From NCBI GenBank assembly GCA_964533215.1, contig CAZHLJ010000005.1:124001-188000 (forward strand): a stretch of 64,000 nucleotides of DNA, in the 5' to 3' direction. The position numbers and the translations under genes are program-made. Origin of the DNA: Bact-08 sp964533215. Its GTDB lineage: Bacteria > Bacteroidota > Bacteroidia > Bacteroidales > UBA932. The notes beneath the pieces are model-generated. The model was not told where the DNA came from, made no database searches, and saw only the letters and a program-made list of their open reading frames with translations. The first letter of the stretch is position 1, and every line of letters begins with the position of its first letter. This document shows, piece after piece, positions 24,469 to 32,996 of the stretch.

Positions 24469-25752
24469 ATGAGAGTCTTAATAATAGGTTCGGGAGGAAG
24501 GGAAAGTGCATTTGCCTGGAAGATAAGCAAAAGTCCTCTTTTGCACACGTTGTACTGTGCTCCGGGAAATCCAGGTACGGCGGAAATTGCGACGAATATT
24601 GAGATAGACATAAAGGATTTCAGCCAGATAAGAAGGGTTGTATTACAGTATTCAATTGAAATGGTTGTGGTTGGTCCTGAGGATCCATTGGTAAATGGGT
24701 TGAGAGATTATTTTGAAAATGATCCCAAACTGCAATCTGTTGTTTTCATAGGACCAGACAAGATGGGTGCACAGTTGGAGGGGAGTAAGGATTTTGCCAA
24801 AAGTTTCATGCAGAGGTGGTCGATACCAACTGCCGGGTATAAGACATTCTGCAGTAACGGGATTGCGGGGGCTGATGAATACCTGGAGACTCTTGATGCA
24901 CCATACGTCCTAAAGGCTGATGGACTTGCTGCCGGAAAAGGTGTTCTTATACTGAATGATATTGATGAGGCAAAAAAGGAATTGAGATACATACTCGATG
25001 GAAAATTCGGTAATGCCGGGAATAAAGTTGTTATAGAGGAGTATCTGAGCGGAATAGAACTTTCGGTTTTTGTACTTACAGATGGCGAAAGCTATCTTAT
25101 TCTTCCGGAAGCTAAGGATTACAAAAGAATTGGCGAAGGGGACAAAGGCCTTAACACCGGAGGGATGGGAGCTGTGTCTCCTGTACCATTTGCCAGGTCT
25201 GAGTTTATGAAAAAGGTGGAGGATAGGATCGTGAAACCTACCATTGCAGGACTAAAATCTGATAATATTTCTTATAAAGGATTTATTTTCATAGGTCTGA
25301 TGAACTGTAAAGGCGAACCTTATGTTATTGAATACAATGTGCGAATGGGAGATCCGGAGACCGAGGCCGTTCTTCCAAGAATAAAAAGTGATCTCCTTGC
25401 TCATTTTGTGGCATTGGGCAAAAATGAACTTTCTAAAGAAAAAATTGAGATTGATCCACGTACGGCTATCACTCTTGTTACCGTTTCTGGGGGCTATCCA
25501 GAGGAATACAAGAAGGGATTTGAGATTTCCGGACTTGATAAAGTGGATGAAGGAGAGGTCTTTCATTCCGGGACTAAGTCTCAGAATGGGAAAATTGTAA
25601 CATCCGGAGGCAGAGTGCTTGCGATAACAGTGTTGCAAGAGAATATCAAAAATGCAAGAGAGTCTGTATACAAGCAAGTAAAAAAGTTGAATTACACGGA
25701 TATCTATTATAGAGGAGATCTAGGACTTGATTTGCTGTCATATATGGAATGA
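24469..25752 (+). CDS. purD: Phosphoribosylamine-glycine ligase (GAR synthetase)
   Basis: This 427-residue ATP-grasp enzyme performs the second step of purine synthesis. The N-terminal 'VLIIGSGGRESAFAWK', 'PEDPLVNG', 'LKADGLAAGKGV', 'GLNTGGMGAVSP' and 'NVRMGDPETEAVLPRIKSDL' are all family landmarks. Its stop is 4 bases before the next gene, a membrane protein. Its promoter box lies so close to the ATG that the mRNA probably has almost no leader. Confidence 0.97.
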   Translation: MRVLIIGSGGRESAFAWKISKSPLLHTLYCAPGNPGTAEIATNIEIDIKDFSQIRRVVLQYSIEMVVVGPEDPLVNGLRDYFENDPKLQSVVFIGPDKMGAQLEGSKDFAKSFMQRWSIPTAGYKTFCSNGIAGADEYLETLDAPYVLKADGLAAGKGVLILNDIDEAKKELRYILDGKFGNAGNKVVIEEYLSGIELSVFVLTDGESYLILPEAKDYKRIGEGDKGLNTGGMGAVSPVPFARSEFMKKVEDRIVKPTIAGLKSDNISYKGFIFIGLMNCKGEPYVIEYNVRMGDPETEAVLPRIKSDLLAHFVALGKNELSKEKIEIDPRTAITLVTVSGGYPEEYKKGFEISGLDKVDEGEVFHSGTKSQNGKIVTSGGRVLAITVLQENIKNARESVYKQVKKLNYTDIYYRGDLGLDLLSYME

Positions 25753-25756
25753 ATAA

Positions 25757-26731
25757 ATGAAGAGAGTTAGAAAATATATTTTCGTCACTTCGCCCGTTTT
25801 TTTGGGGATATTCCTGATGCTCTTATATATATCTGCACTCTACATACCCGTTGAAAATAACGAAAGATGGATCCCTGCTCTGATCGGATTCCTGGATTTT
25901 GAATCTATTTCAAAATCTGTTTCAATAATTATAGCTTCTGTATTTCTCATATCCACAGCTATTTCACTTTTTATATTCAACGAGAGGAATCTAATGATAG
26001 GGCACAGGGGTATAATGCTGCCCGTCATTTACCTTATATTTGCTGTTGCAAGTCCTAAAACTCTTTATTTTTCAGGAATTTCTGTAGCTTCATTGTTTGT
26101 AGTGTGGTCTTTATACTATTCTCTTTTCTCGCGAAAGGGTGACAAGGAGATGTTTATTGCGGGTTTTCTGATTGCAGTGGCAGCTTTGTTTGATCCTCAT
26201 GTAACTCTTCTGATGCCTCTTATAATTTTTTATTCACTAAGGTCGTCTGTTCTCACAGCAAGAGGTGTGGCAGTGATGATTGGTTCTGTAATGGTTCCTT
26301 TCATCTTTATGTTTTCCTTCAGGTATCTCTTTTTTGACGATGCCCTGTTTTTTGGTGAGATATATCTAACAGATCTTAAAGATATCTGTTATCCACGTAT
26401 CGGCCTCAAAAATGTAGCAGACATTGTTCTTGCTCTTACAACCTCAATCTACCTTGTTTTTGCCATAAGCAACTCCCTGAGTAATATAAACAGATATAAA
26501 ATATTAAAATCCAACTCTTTTTCCAGGTTTATCTCGTGGATTGTATTTTCTGCACTGATAATGGTATTCTATCCCAAATCAGGAGAGGCGTTTATACAGA
26601 TACTTGCAATTCCTGGGTCTGTTCTTGTTGCGGAATATATAACTCAAACAGAAAAGCCCACCCGTAAAAGGGTAGGCTTTCTTCTGGTACTTATATTCCT
26701 ATCAATAAGTAGGATAGCAAGTCTGATCTAA
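25757..26731 (+). CDS. Polytopic membrane protein (DUF6427-like)
   Basis: This is a 324-residue protein with about nine to ten hydrophobic segments and no signal peptide. The pattern 'SSFLIST..LF.FNERNLM...I..PVIYLIFA...PKTL' resembles the Bacteroidota DUF6427 family, which has no known function. It follows purD by 4 bases and is probably cotranscribed. The codons for the positively charged loop near the C-terminus (26653-26680) also form a terminator-like hairpin for the opposite strand. Family assignment is tentative. Confidence 0.7.
   Translation: MKRVRKYIFVTSPVFLGIFLMLLYISALYIPVENNERWIPALIGFLDFESISKSVSIIIASVFLISTAISLFIFNERNLMIGHRGIMLPVIYLIFAVASPKTLYFSGISVASLFVVWSLYYSLFSRKGDKEMFIAGFLIAVAALFDPHVTLLMPLIIFYSLRSSVLTARGVAVMIGSVMVPFIFMFSFRYLFFDDALFFGEIYLTDLKDICYPRIGLKNVADIVLALTTSIYLVFAISNSLSNINRYKILKSNSFSRFISWIVFSALIMVFYPKSGEAFIQILAIPGSVLVAEYITQTEKPTRKRVGFLLVLIFLSISRIASLI
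26653..26680 (-). terminator. Terminator-like hairpin for the convergent aminotransferase, inside a coding region
   Basis: AAAGCCCACCC (26653-26663) and GGGTAGGCTTT (26670-26680) pair over 11 positions with one mismatch and a 6-base loop. On the minus strand a T-rich tail follows. It lies 54 bases past the aminotransferase stop, within the last part of the plus-strand membrane protein gene. Confidence 0.6.
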
Positions 26732-26733
26732 AA

Positions 26734-27936
26734 CTATTTAATGGTTCTGCCAGGGTATTGTTTAAGAGCAACTTCAAGACATTTCATTGCAGCCTTGAGG
26801 TCTTCAACCTTTAATACATAAGCAATACGTACTTCGTTCAGACCTTTGCCGGGAGTTGCGTAGAAACCAGCAGCAGGAGCAACCATCACTGTTTGATTTT
26901 CATAGCTGAACTCTTCCAGAAGCCATTGTGCGAACTTGTCGCTGTCATCAATAGGAAGGCGGGCAACGGTATAGAATGCGCCCATAGGTTTAGGAGAGAA
27001 GACACCCTCCATTTTATTAAGAGCCTCTACCATTACGTCCCTGCGATTCATGTATTCACTGCGAACTGCGTCAAAATATTCCTTAGGAGTGGCAAGAGCA
27101 CCTTCAGCAGCAATCTGTCCATAAGCAGGAGAGCAAAGACGAGCCTGAGCATAACGCAGTACAGCCTTCATTACCTCTTGATTCTTTGAGACAATTGCTC
27201 CTATGCGTACGCCGCACAAACTATATCTTTTAGAAACTGAATCAAGAAGGATGACATTTTGTTCCAGCCCTTTGAGATGCATGCAAGAGAAGTGGGGCTC
27301 ATCTGTGTAGCAGAATTCTCTGTATACTTCATCCGCAAAAATGAAAAGACCGTGTTTTTTAGCCATTTCTCCTAACTCAATGAGTGATTCCTTCGAATAG
27401 AGACAACCTGTTGGGTTACCGGGATTACAAATTATAATTCCTTTGGTCTTAGGTGTTATAAGTTTCTCAAACTCACTTGCACTAGGAAGAGCAAATCCAT
27501 CTTCAAGGTATGTAGGGATTGGTTTCAATATAACATCGTTCTGAAGGGCGAATGAGTTGTAGTTAGTATAGAAAGGTTCCATTACAATAACCTCATCGGT
27601 AGGGTTGCAGGTCACAGCCAGTGCTATTTGCAGAGCTTCGCTGCCACCTGTGGTGATGTTGATGTCATCTGAAGTCACGTCAATGTTGATACCTTGGTAG
27701 TACTTAGCCAGCCCTTTGCGGTATGACTCCGTACCTCTTGAATCCGGATAGGATATGAGAACTGGAGTTGCATTTTTTACAGCATCTATTGCCTCTTTTG
27801 GAGAGGCGATATCCGGCTGGCCGATATTCAAATGATATACCTTGATACCCCTTTTCTTTGCAGCATCTGCATAAGGAACCAATTTTCGGATTGGAGAAGC
27901 AGGCATCTCATTAGCCTTTTTAGATAGTGTTAACAT
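26734..27936 (-). CDS. PLP-dependent aminotransferase (aspartate-aminotransferase type)
   Basis: This 400-residue class I aminotransferase has the PLP lysine in SVSKRYSLCGVRIG, the Asn-Pro motif 'IICNPGNPTGCLYS' and 'FADEVYREFCYT'. It is of the AspC/AatA Igamma-like type common in Bacteroidota. Aspartate is the likely amino donor, but aromatic or alanine activity cannot be excluded. It stands alone, converging with the purD unit; 2 bases separate the two stop codons. Confidence 0.9.
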   Translation of the reverse strand: MLTLSKKANEMPASPIRKLVPYADAAKKRGIKVYHLNIGQPDIASPKEAIDAVKNATPVLISYPDSRGTESYRKGLAKYYQGINIDVTSDDINITTGGSEALQIALAVTCNPTDEVIVMEPFYTNYNSFALQNDVILKPIPTYLEDGFALPSASEFEKLITPKTKGIIICNPGNPTGCLYSKESLIELGEMAKKHGLFIFADEVYREFCYTDEPHFSCMHLKGLEQNVILLDSVSKRYSLCGVRIGAIVSKNQEVMKAVLRYAQARLCSPAYGQIAAEGALATPKEYFDAVRSEYMNRRDVMVEALNKMEGVFSPKPMGAFYTVARLPIDDSDKFAQWLLEEFSYENQTVMVAPAAGFYATPGKGLNEVRIAYVLKVEDLKAAMKCLEVALKQYPGRTIK

Positions 27937-28033
27937 TTCTGAAATATATTTATTATTTGTTAGTTTACAGAAAAAGTAATTTGGAACAAAGTTATCTCTT
28001 TTATTTTAAAAAAATCATTCTTCAACAAGAATT

Positions 28034-29494
28034 CTACTTTACAAGTGCCTGCATGAAGTTCTCGACACCCACCTGCATCTGTGAAGCCTTTGCGGAATAG
28101 TTATTTATCAGAACAGCAAAGCTATATAATTCTCCATTTGGTCTTACTACATAACCTGCGTAACACCTGACGTTTGAAAGAGAACCACTCTTTGCGTGTA
28201 TTTTGGATTTTTTTTCGGTCTCAATTTTACCAAGCACATTTTTCAAAGTCCCAGGACCTCCAGGCTGAGGAAGACTATTGAAAAAATACTCAAAATCGCT
28301 GCTATTTCTAATCGCAGAGAAATATTTGCACAAAAACCTGGCCGAGACATAATTCTGTCTTGAAAGTCCACTTCCGTCAACCTGAGTATAACCTGTCTGT
28401 GAAAGTCCCATTTCGCTCATAAGCCTGGCAACTGCTACTCTGCTTGAATCGTAAGAACCTACTCCAGTCATTTTTTTGCCGATGGTCTTATACAAAGTCT
28501 CAGCATAGAAGTTATTGCTTATTCGATTTGTCACATTTACAATTGAAGCCAGTTTGGGAGAAAAAGTTTCTGTTATAGGTTTCATTTCGGATAAGCCAGG
28601 TGCATCATATTCTTTGGCATCTTTCACCTGAGGATCGCTTAGTATTCCCTTTTTTTCCAGGAATTTGCGGAACTCAAAAGCGCAGCTTAAAGGTCCGAAT
28701 TTGTTTGAAACATCAATCATAACAGAATCCTTGTTAGCCGGAAGGGTGCCATTGAATTCTCCTATCTTTGCCAGATTTGATACAAAATACGAACTCTTGT
28801 CTCCAGTGCTGGTCTCAGCTGATGTAAGACCTATTTTATATTCCATGCCGGGAACCTGAGGATATACGCTTTCCATAAATACCTTGTCTCCCACATTTTT
28901 ACCTGGAATAAACTTGAAATATTGGACATTTTCGCAGAATGACAGACCTGATGCGCCGCTACCGAAAGATGGGCCAAGATTACTCCACGACCAGCTTTCG
29001 GGGATTGTCTCATCTTGAAAATATCTGTCGTCAGCGACAATGCTGCCGTTAATCCTGGCGATACCTGCTTCCGACAATGCCTTTGCCCACTCTTCAAAAA
29101 CAGTCGCCACAGGTATTGCAACAGTGTCCTTTGAACCTAGTGTGGGATCTCCACCTCCTACAATGAAAAGATCGCCATACAATACGCCATTGCTGACATA
29201 TCCCGAATGACAGATTTTTGTAGAGAACCGGTAATCCGGTCCAAGAAGTTTCAGAGATAAACCAGTCGTAATAGTTTTCATTGTGGAAGCTGTCAGCAGT
29301 GGTGCATCCGGATTCCAGGAAGCAACAGTCTTACCGCTTCCGTTCATTACCATAATACCGACAACAGCGTCTCTGAAGAGTGTATCGCTCTTCATGTGAT
29401 TAACGTACTTTTGAATTTGATTGTTCTGACCAGAGAGATTCAATGGCATTGCAAATGCTGTGGAAACAAACATCAGAGTGGCAAGCAGTCTCAT
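28034..29494 (-). CDS. dacB: D-alanyl-D-alanine carboxypeptidase/endopeptidase (PBP4 type)
   Basis: This 486-residue periplasmic serine peptidase of family S13 has a signal peptide at about 1-22. The SxxK motif is STMK at 70-73, SxN is SNN in 'RISNNFYAETL', and the third motif is HAKSGSL. It trims peptidoglycan peptides or cuts cross-links. A large insert between the first two motifs matches the PBP4 fold. The gene is alone and diverges from glnN. Confidence 0.94.
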   Translation of the reverse strand: MRLLATLMFVSTAFAMPLNLSGQNNQIQKYVNHMKSDTLFRDAVVGIMVMNGSGKTVASWNPDAPLLTASTMKTITTGLSLKLLGPDYRFSTKICHSGYVSNGVLYGDLFIVGGGDPTLGSKDTVAIPVATVFEEWAKALSEAGIARINGSIVADDRYFQDETIPESWSWSNLGPSFGSGASGLSFCENVQYFKFIPGKNVGDKVFMESVYPQVPGMEYKIGLTSAETSTGDKSSYFVSNLAKIGEFNGTLPANKDSVMIDVSNKFGPLSCAFEFRKFLEKKGILSDPQVKDAKEYDAPGLSEMKPITETFSPKLASIVNVTNRISNNFYAETLYKTIGKKMTGVGSYDSSRVAVARLMSEMGLSQTGYTQVDGSGLSRQNYVSARFLCKYFSAIRNSSDFEYFFNSLPQPGGPGTLKNVLGKIETEKKSKIHAKSGSLSNVRCYAGYVVRPNGELYSFAVLINNYSAKASQMQVGVENFMQALVK

Positions 29495-29560
29495 TTTATT
29501 ATTGATTTGATTAATGTACGAAAGTACGAAATTTGATTCAAGATTTTTTAAAAATATAGC

Positions 29561-29568
29561 TACATTTG
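29561..29568 (+). promoter_or_regulatory. -7 box of glnN
   Basis: TACATTTG ends 20 bases before the chosen glnN ATG. It supports that start over an ATG at 29514. Confidence 0.55.
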
Positions 29569-29588
29569 CCGAGATTAATTATTACGAT

Positions 29589-31778
29589 ATGAGCAGTTTT
29601 AGAAAAAGAGCCCTAGATGAGTTTGCAAGTCACAAAGCTGAAAGGTTTTATGAGGAGAATCGCCCTGTTTCCACCTACTTCGGAGAGAATGTCTTCGATG
29701 TGGAGAAGATGCACAGGTATTTATCAGCAGAAGCTTTTGATGCTGTTCAGATGGCAATCAGTGACGGGGTCAAGATTGATAGGGGAATAGCAAACCAGAT
29801 AGCATCGGGCATGAAATCCTGGGCTGTTGAAAGAGGCGCTACTCACTATACGCACTGGTTTCATCCTCTTACAGATGCAACCGCTGAGAAACATGAAGCT
29901 TTTGTTGATCCTACCAAGAATGGTGGAGTATTTGAAAATTTCAAGGGAGAGGCTCTTGTCCAACAGGAACCTGATGCATCCAGTTTCCCTACCGGAGGTC
30001 TAAGAAATACCTTTGAAGCCAGAGGATATTCCGCATGGGATCCTACTTCTCCGGCATTCATAATAGATCAGACTCTTTGTATCCCATCTGTATTTGTTGC
30101 ATACACAGGTGAGTCACTTGACCATAAGACACCTCATCTAAAATCTTTGCAGGCACTGGACAAAGCTGCTGTAGATCTATGTAAGATGTTTGACCATAAG
30201 GTAAACAGGGTTAACGTAATGCTTGGTCTTGAACAGGAGTATTTTCTAGTTGATGAGGCTCTTTACAGAGCAAGACCTGACCTGATGATCTGCAACAGAA
30301 CTTTACTCGGACATACTGCTGCCAAGGATCAGCAATTGGAAGATCATTATTTTGGAGCCATACCTTCGCGTGTGATGGCTTTTATGAAGGATTTCGAGAC
30401 AGAGGCTTATAAGTTAGGAGTTGTCTTGAAAACCCGCCACAATGAGGTTGCCCCCAATCAGTTCGAATTCGCACCATATTATGAAGAGGCCAATCTATCA
30501 ATAGATCACAATCTTATGATGATGATTCTTATGAGGAAGATTGCCAAGAAGCATAAACTTAAAGTCATATTTCACGAAAAACCTTTTGCCGGTGTCAACG
30601 GATCAGGAAAGCACTGCAACTGGTCTATGGTTACAAATACAGGAGTCAATCTGCTATCTCCAGGTAAAACACCAAGAACCAACCTTCAATTTCTAAGCTG
30701 TTTTGTATCTGTAATAAGGGCTGCTTATGAACACCATCATCTTTTGATGGCTGGTGTCGCCTCTCTGAACAATTCGCACAGACTTGGAGGAGGCGAGGCT
30801 CCACCTGCTGTAATGTCGGTTTTTATGGGTTCCACTCTCTCGGGTGTTCTGGATTCAATTGAAAATATGACTGTGACTGACGATATCTCTCAGGATATAA
30901 GTAAATTGAAATTAGATATCGTAAACAAGATACCGGAGATATTACCGGATAATACAGACAGAAATAGAACCTCTCCTTTTGCATTCACAGGGAATAGGTT
31001 CGAATTCAGAGCAGTAGGCTCATCTGTAAATGTAGCATCGGCCATTTACCTTCTTAATGCAGCTGTGGCACAGCAGATGTCAAGATTCACATCTCTTACT
31101 GAAAGTCTTATTAAGTCCGGTGTATCAAAAGAGGAGGCTTTCCTTCAGATTATCAGACAATATATAAAGGAGTCAAAACTTATCAGGTTTGAAGGGAACG
31201 GATACAGTCAGGAGTGGCAGGATGAGGCGAGCAGAAGGGGGTTGAAAGGTATTTCGGATATACCTGAAGCCTATAAAAGTTTTCTGGAGGAGAAGAGTGT
31301 AAACCTTATGAAAGAAACCGGCGTTTTGACAGAGAGGGAAGTGGAAGCGAGATATGAGGTAATGAACGAGATTTTTATCAAAAAGACACAGATTGAGGCT
31401 AGAGTGATCGGAGATCTTACAATCAATCATATCATCCCTACTGCAATCAAGTTTCAGAATTCTCTTATTGATAATGTTATAGGAATAAAAGAATTGTTTG
31501 GGCATGAAGAGTTTAAAGCTATGTGCGAAAATCAATTGACTACTATAAAGAAAATTTCAGGTTATATACAGGCGCTAAGGGATGATTCCCATGCAATTGT
31601 TGAGGCCAGAAAAGAGGCAAACAAAATTTCAACTTATGCTGAAAGAGCTGCTGCATACTCAAAAAATGTGATACCATACATTTCTAGATTACGAGAAGTG
31701 TCGGATAAACTTGAAATGTTGGTAGACGATGAGTTGTGGCCTTTGCCTAAGTACAGGGAATTATTATTCTGGAGGTAG
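29589..31778 (+). CDS. glnN: Glutamine synthetase type III
   Basis: From the start MSSFRKRALDEF the protein has 729 residues, the normal length for GSIII. An upstream ATG at 29514 precedes the promoter box and was rejected. Landmarks include 'EVAPNQFEFAPYYEEAN', 'FAGVNGSGKHCNWS', 'NNSHRLGGGEAPPAVMS' and 'TGNRFEFRAVGSSVN'. It makes glutamine from glutamate, ammonia and ATP. GSIII is characteristic of Bacteroidota and some cyanobacteria, and is usually controlled by nitrogen supply. No regulator is adjacent. Confidence 0.97.
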   Translation: MSSFRKRALDEFASHKAERFYEENRPVSTYFGENVFDVEKMHRYLSAEAFDAVQMAISDGVKIDRGIANQIASGMKSWAVERGATHYTHWFHPLTDATAEKHEAFVDPTKNGGVFENFKGEALVQQEPDASSFPTGGLRNTFEARGYSAWDPTSPAFIIDQTLCIPSVFVAYTGESLDHKTPHLKSLQALDKAAVDLCKMFDHKVNRVNVMLGLEQEYFLVDEALYRARPDLMICNRTLLGHTAAKDQQLEDHYFGAIPSRVMAFMKDFETEAYKLGVVLKTRHNEVAPNQFEFAPYYEEANLSIDHNLMMMILMRKIAKKHKLKVIFHEKPFAGVNGSGKHCNWSMVTNTGVNLLSPGKTPRTNLQFLSCFVSVIRAAYEHHHLLMAGVASLNNSHRLGGGEAPPAVMSVFMGSTLSGVLDSIENMTVTDDISQDISKLKLDIVNKIPEILPDNTDRNRTSPFAFTGNRFEFRAVGSSVNVASAIYLLNAAVAQQMSRFTSLTESLIKSGVSKEEAFLQIIRQYIKESKLIRFEGNGYSQEWQDEASRRGLKGISDIPEAYKSFLEEKSVNLMKETGVLTEREVEARYEVMNEIFIKKTQIEARVIGDLTINHIIPTAIKFQNSLIDNVIGIKELFGHEEFKAMCENQLTTIKKISGYIQALRDDSHAIVEARKEANKISTYAERAAAYSKNVIPYISRLREVSDKLEMLVDDELWPLPKYRELLFWR

Positions 31779-31808
31779 TTCACTAAGTGTTTAACTAATT
31801 ATCTTATT

Positions 31809-32996
31809 ATGTCACAAACCAGCACAGAAGCAACAAAATATTCCCAGAGAGGAGTTTCATCATCTAAGGATGATGTGCACAAAGCTATACAGAATGTAGA
31901 TAAAGGTCTTTTTCCAAAGGCTTTCTGCAAAATTGTTCCTGATTATCTCGGCAATGATCCTGACTATTGTCTTGTAATGCATGCTGACGGTGCAGGAACG
32001 AAATCTTCACTGGCATATGCATACTGGAGAGAGACGGGGGATATTAGTGTCTGGACAGGGATTGCTCAGGATGCAATCGTGATGAACACAGATGATCTTA
32101 TTTGTGTCGGAGCTTGTGACAATATACTTTTGTCTTCTACTATAGGCCGCAACAAGCATAGAATTTCAGGAGAGGTAATATCCAGAATCATATCCGGATC
32201 TCAGGAATTTGCTGATAAAATGGCCGGATATGGAATAAAAATTATCCTTACAGGTGGTGAAACTGCGGATGTAGGTGACCTGGTACGCACAATTATTGTG
32301 GACAGTACTGTATGTGCAAGGATAAAGAGATCGGATGTCATCGATAATGGAAACATTCAGGCCGGCGATGTAATTGTAGGACTTTCGTCATACGGCAAGG
32401 CTGTGTATGAAGATGAATATAACGGAGGAACAGGAAGCAACGGACTTACATCAGCCAGGCATGATCTCTTCGAATCCTATATTGGCACCAAATATCCGGA
32501 GACCTACAATAATCAGATTCCCAAGGATCTGGCTTATACAGGCAGGAAAAGGCTGGATGAGATAGAACCTGAGACCGGGATCAGTTATGGAAAGCTGGTT
32601 TTATCGCCTACCCGGACCTATGCTCCGGTGATAAAAGAGATGCTTAGCCATCATCGCCGGGATATTCACGGAATGGTACACTGCTCTGGAGGAGCACAGA
32701 CAAAGATTCTTCATTTTATTGATAAATTTAAGGTTATTAAGGATAATCTTTTCCCTGTCCCCCCTTTATTCAAGGCCATCCAAAAGGAGTCAATCACACC
32801 TTGGCAGGAGATGTACAAGGTATTCAATATGGGACATAGAATGGAAGTTTATGTCAATGAAAGAATTGCCGGTGACCTTATAAAGATTTCTCAAAAATTT
32901 GGTATTGATGCTCAGATTATAGGAAGGGTAGAACCTGCAAAAAATGCATCTGTTGAACTTCAAACTGAATTTGGAGTTTTTATCTATGAAAAATAA
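31809..32996 (+). CDS. purM: Phosphoribosylformylglycinamidine cyclo-ligase (AIR synthase)
   Basis: This 395-residue PurM-family enzyme catalyses the fifth step of purine synthesis. Characteristic segments are 'MHADGAGTKSSLAY', 'QDAIVMNTDDLICVGA', 'LTGGETADVGD' and 'GMVHCSGGAQTKI'. The family signature is somewhat diverged, as in other Bacteroidota AIR synthases, which are longer than the E. coli form. The last 11 bases overlap the racemase-like lipoprotein gene. Confidence 0.9.
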   Translation: MSQTSTEATKYSQRGVSSSKDDVHKAIQNVDKGLFPKAFCKIVPDYLGNDPDYCLVMHADGAGTKSSLAYAYWRETGDISVWTGIAQDAIVMNTDDLICVGACDNILLSSTIGRNKHRISGEVISRIISGSQEFADKMAGYGIKIILTGGETADVGDLVRTIIVDSTVCARIKRSDVIDNGNIQAGDVIVGLSSYGKAVYEDEYNGGTGSNGLTSARHDLFESYIGTKYPETYNNQIPKDLAYTGRKRLDEIEPETGISYGKLVLSPTRTYAPVIKEMLSHHRRDIHGMVHCSGGAQTKILHFIDKFKVIKDNLFPVPPLFKAIQKESITPWQEMYKVFNMGHRMEVYVNERIAGDLIKISQKFGIDAQIIGRVEPAKNASVELQTEFGVFIYEK

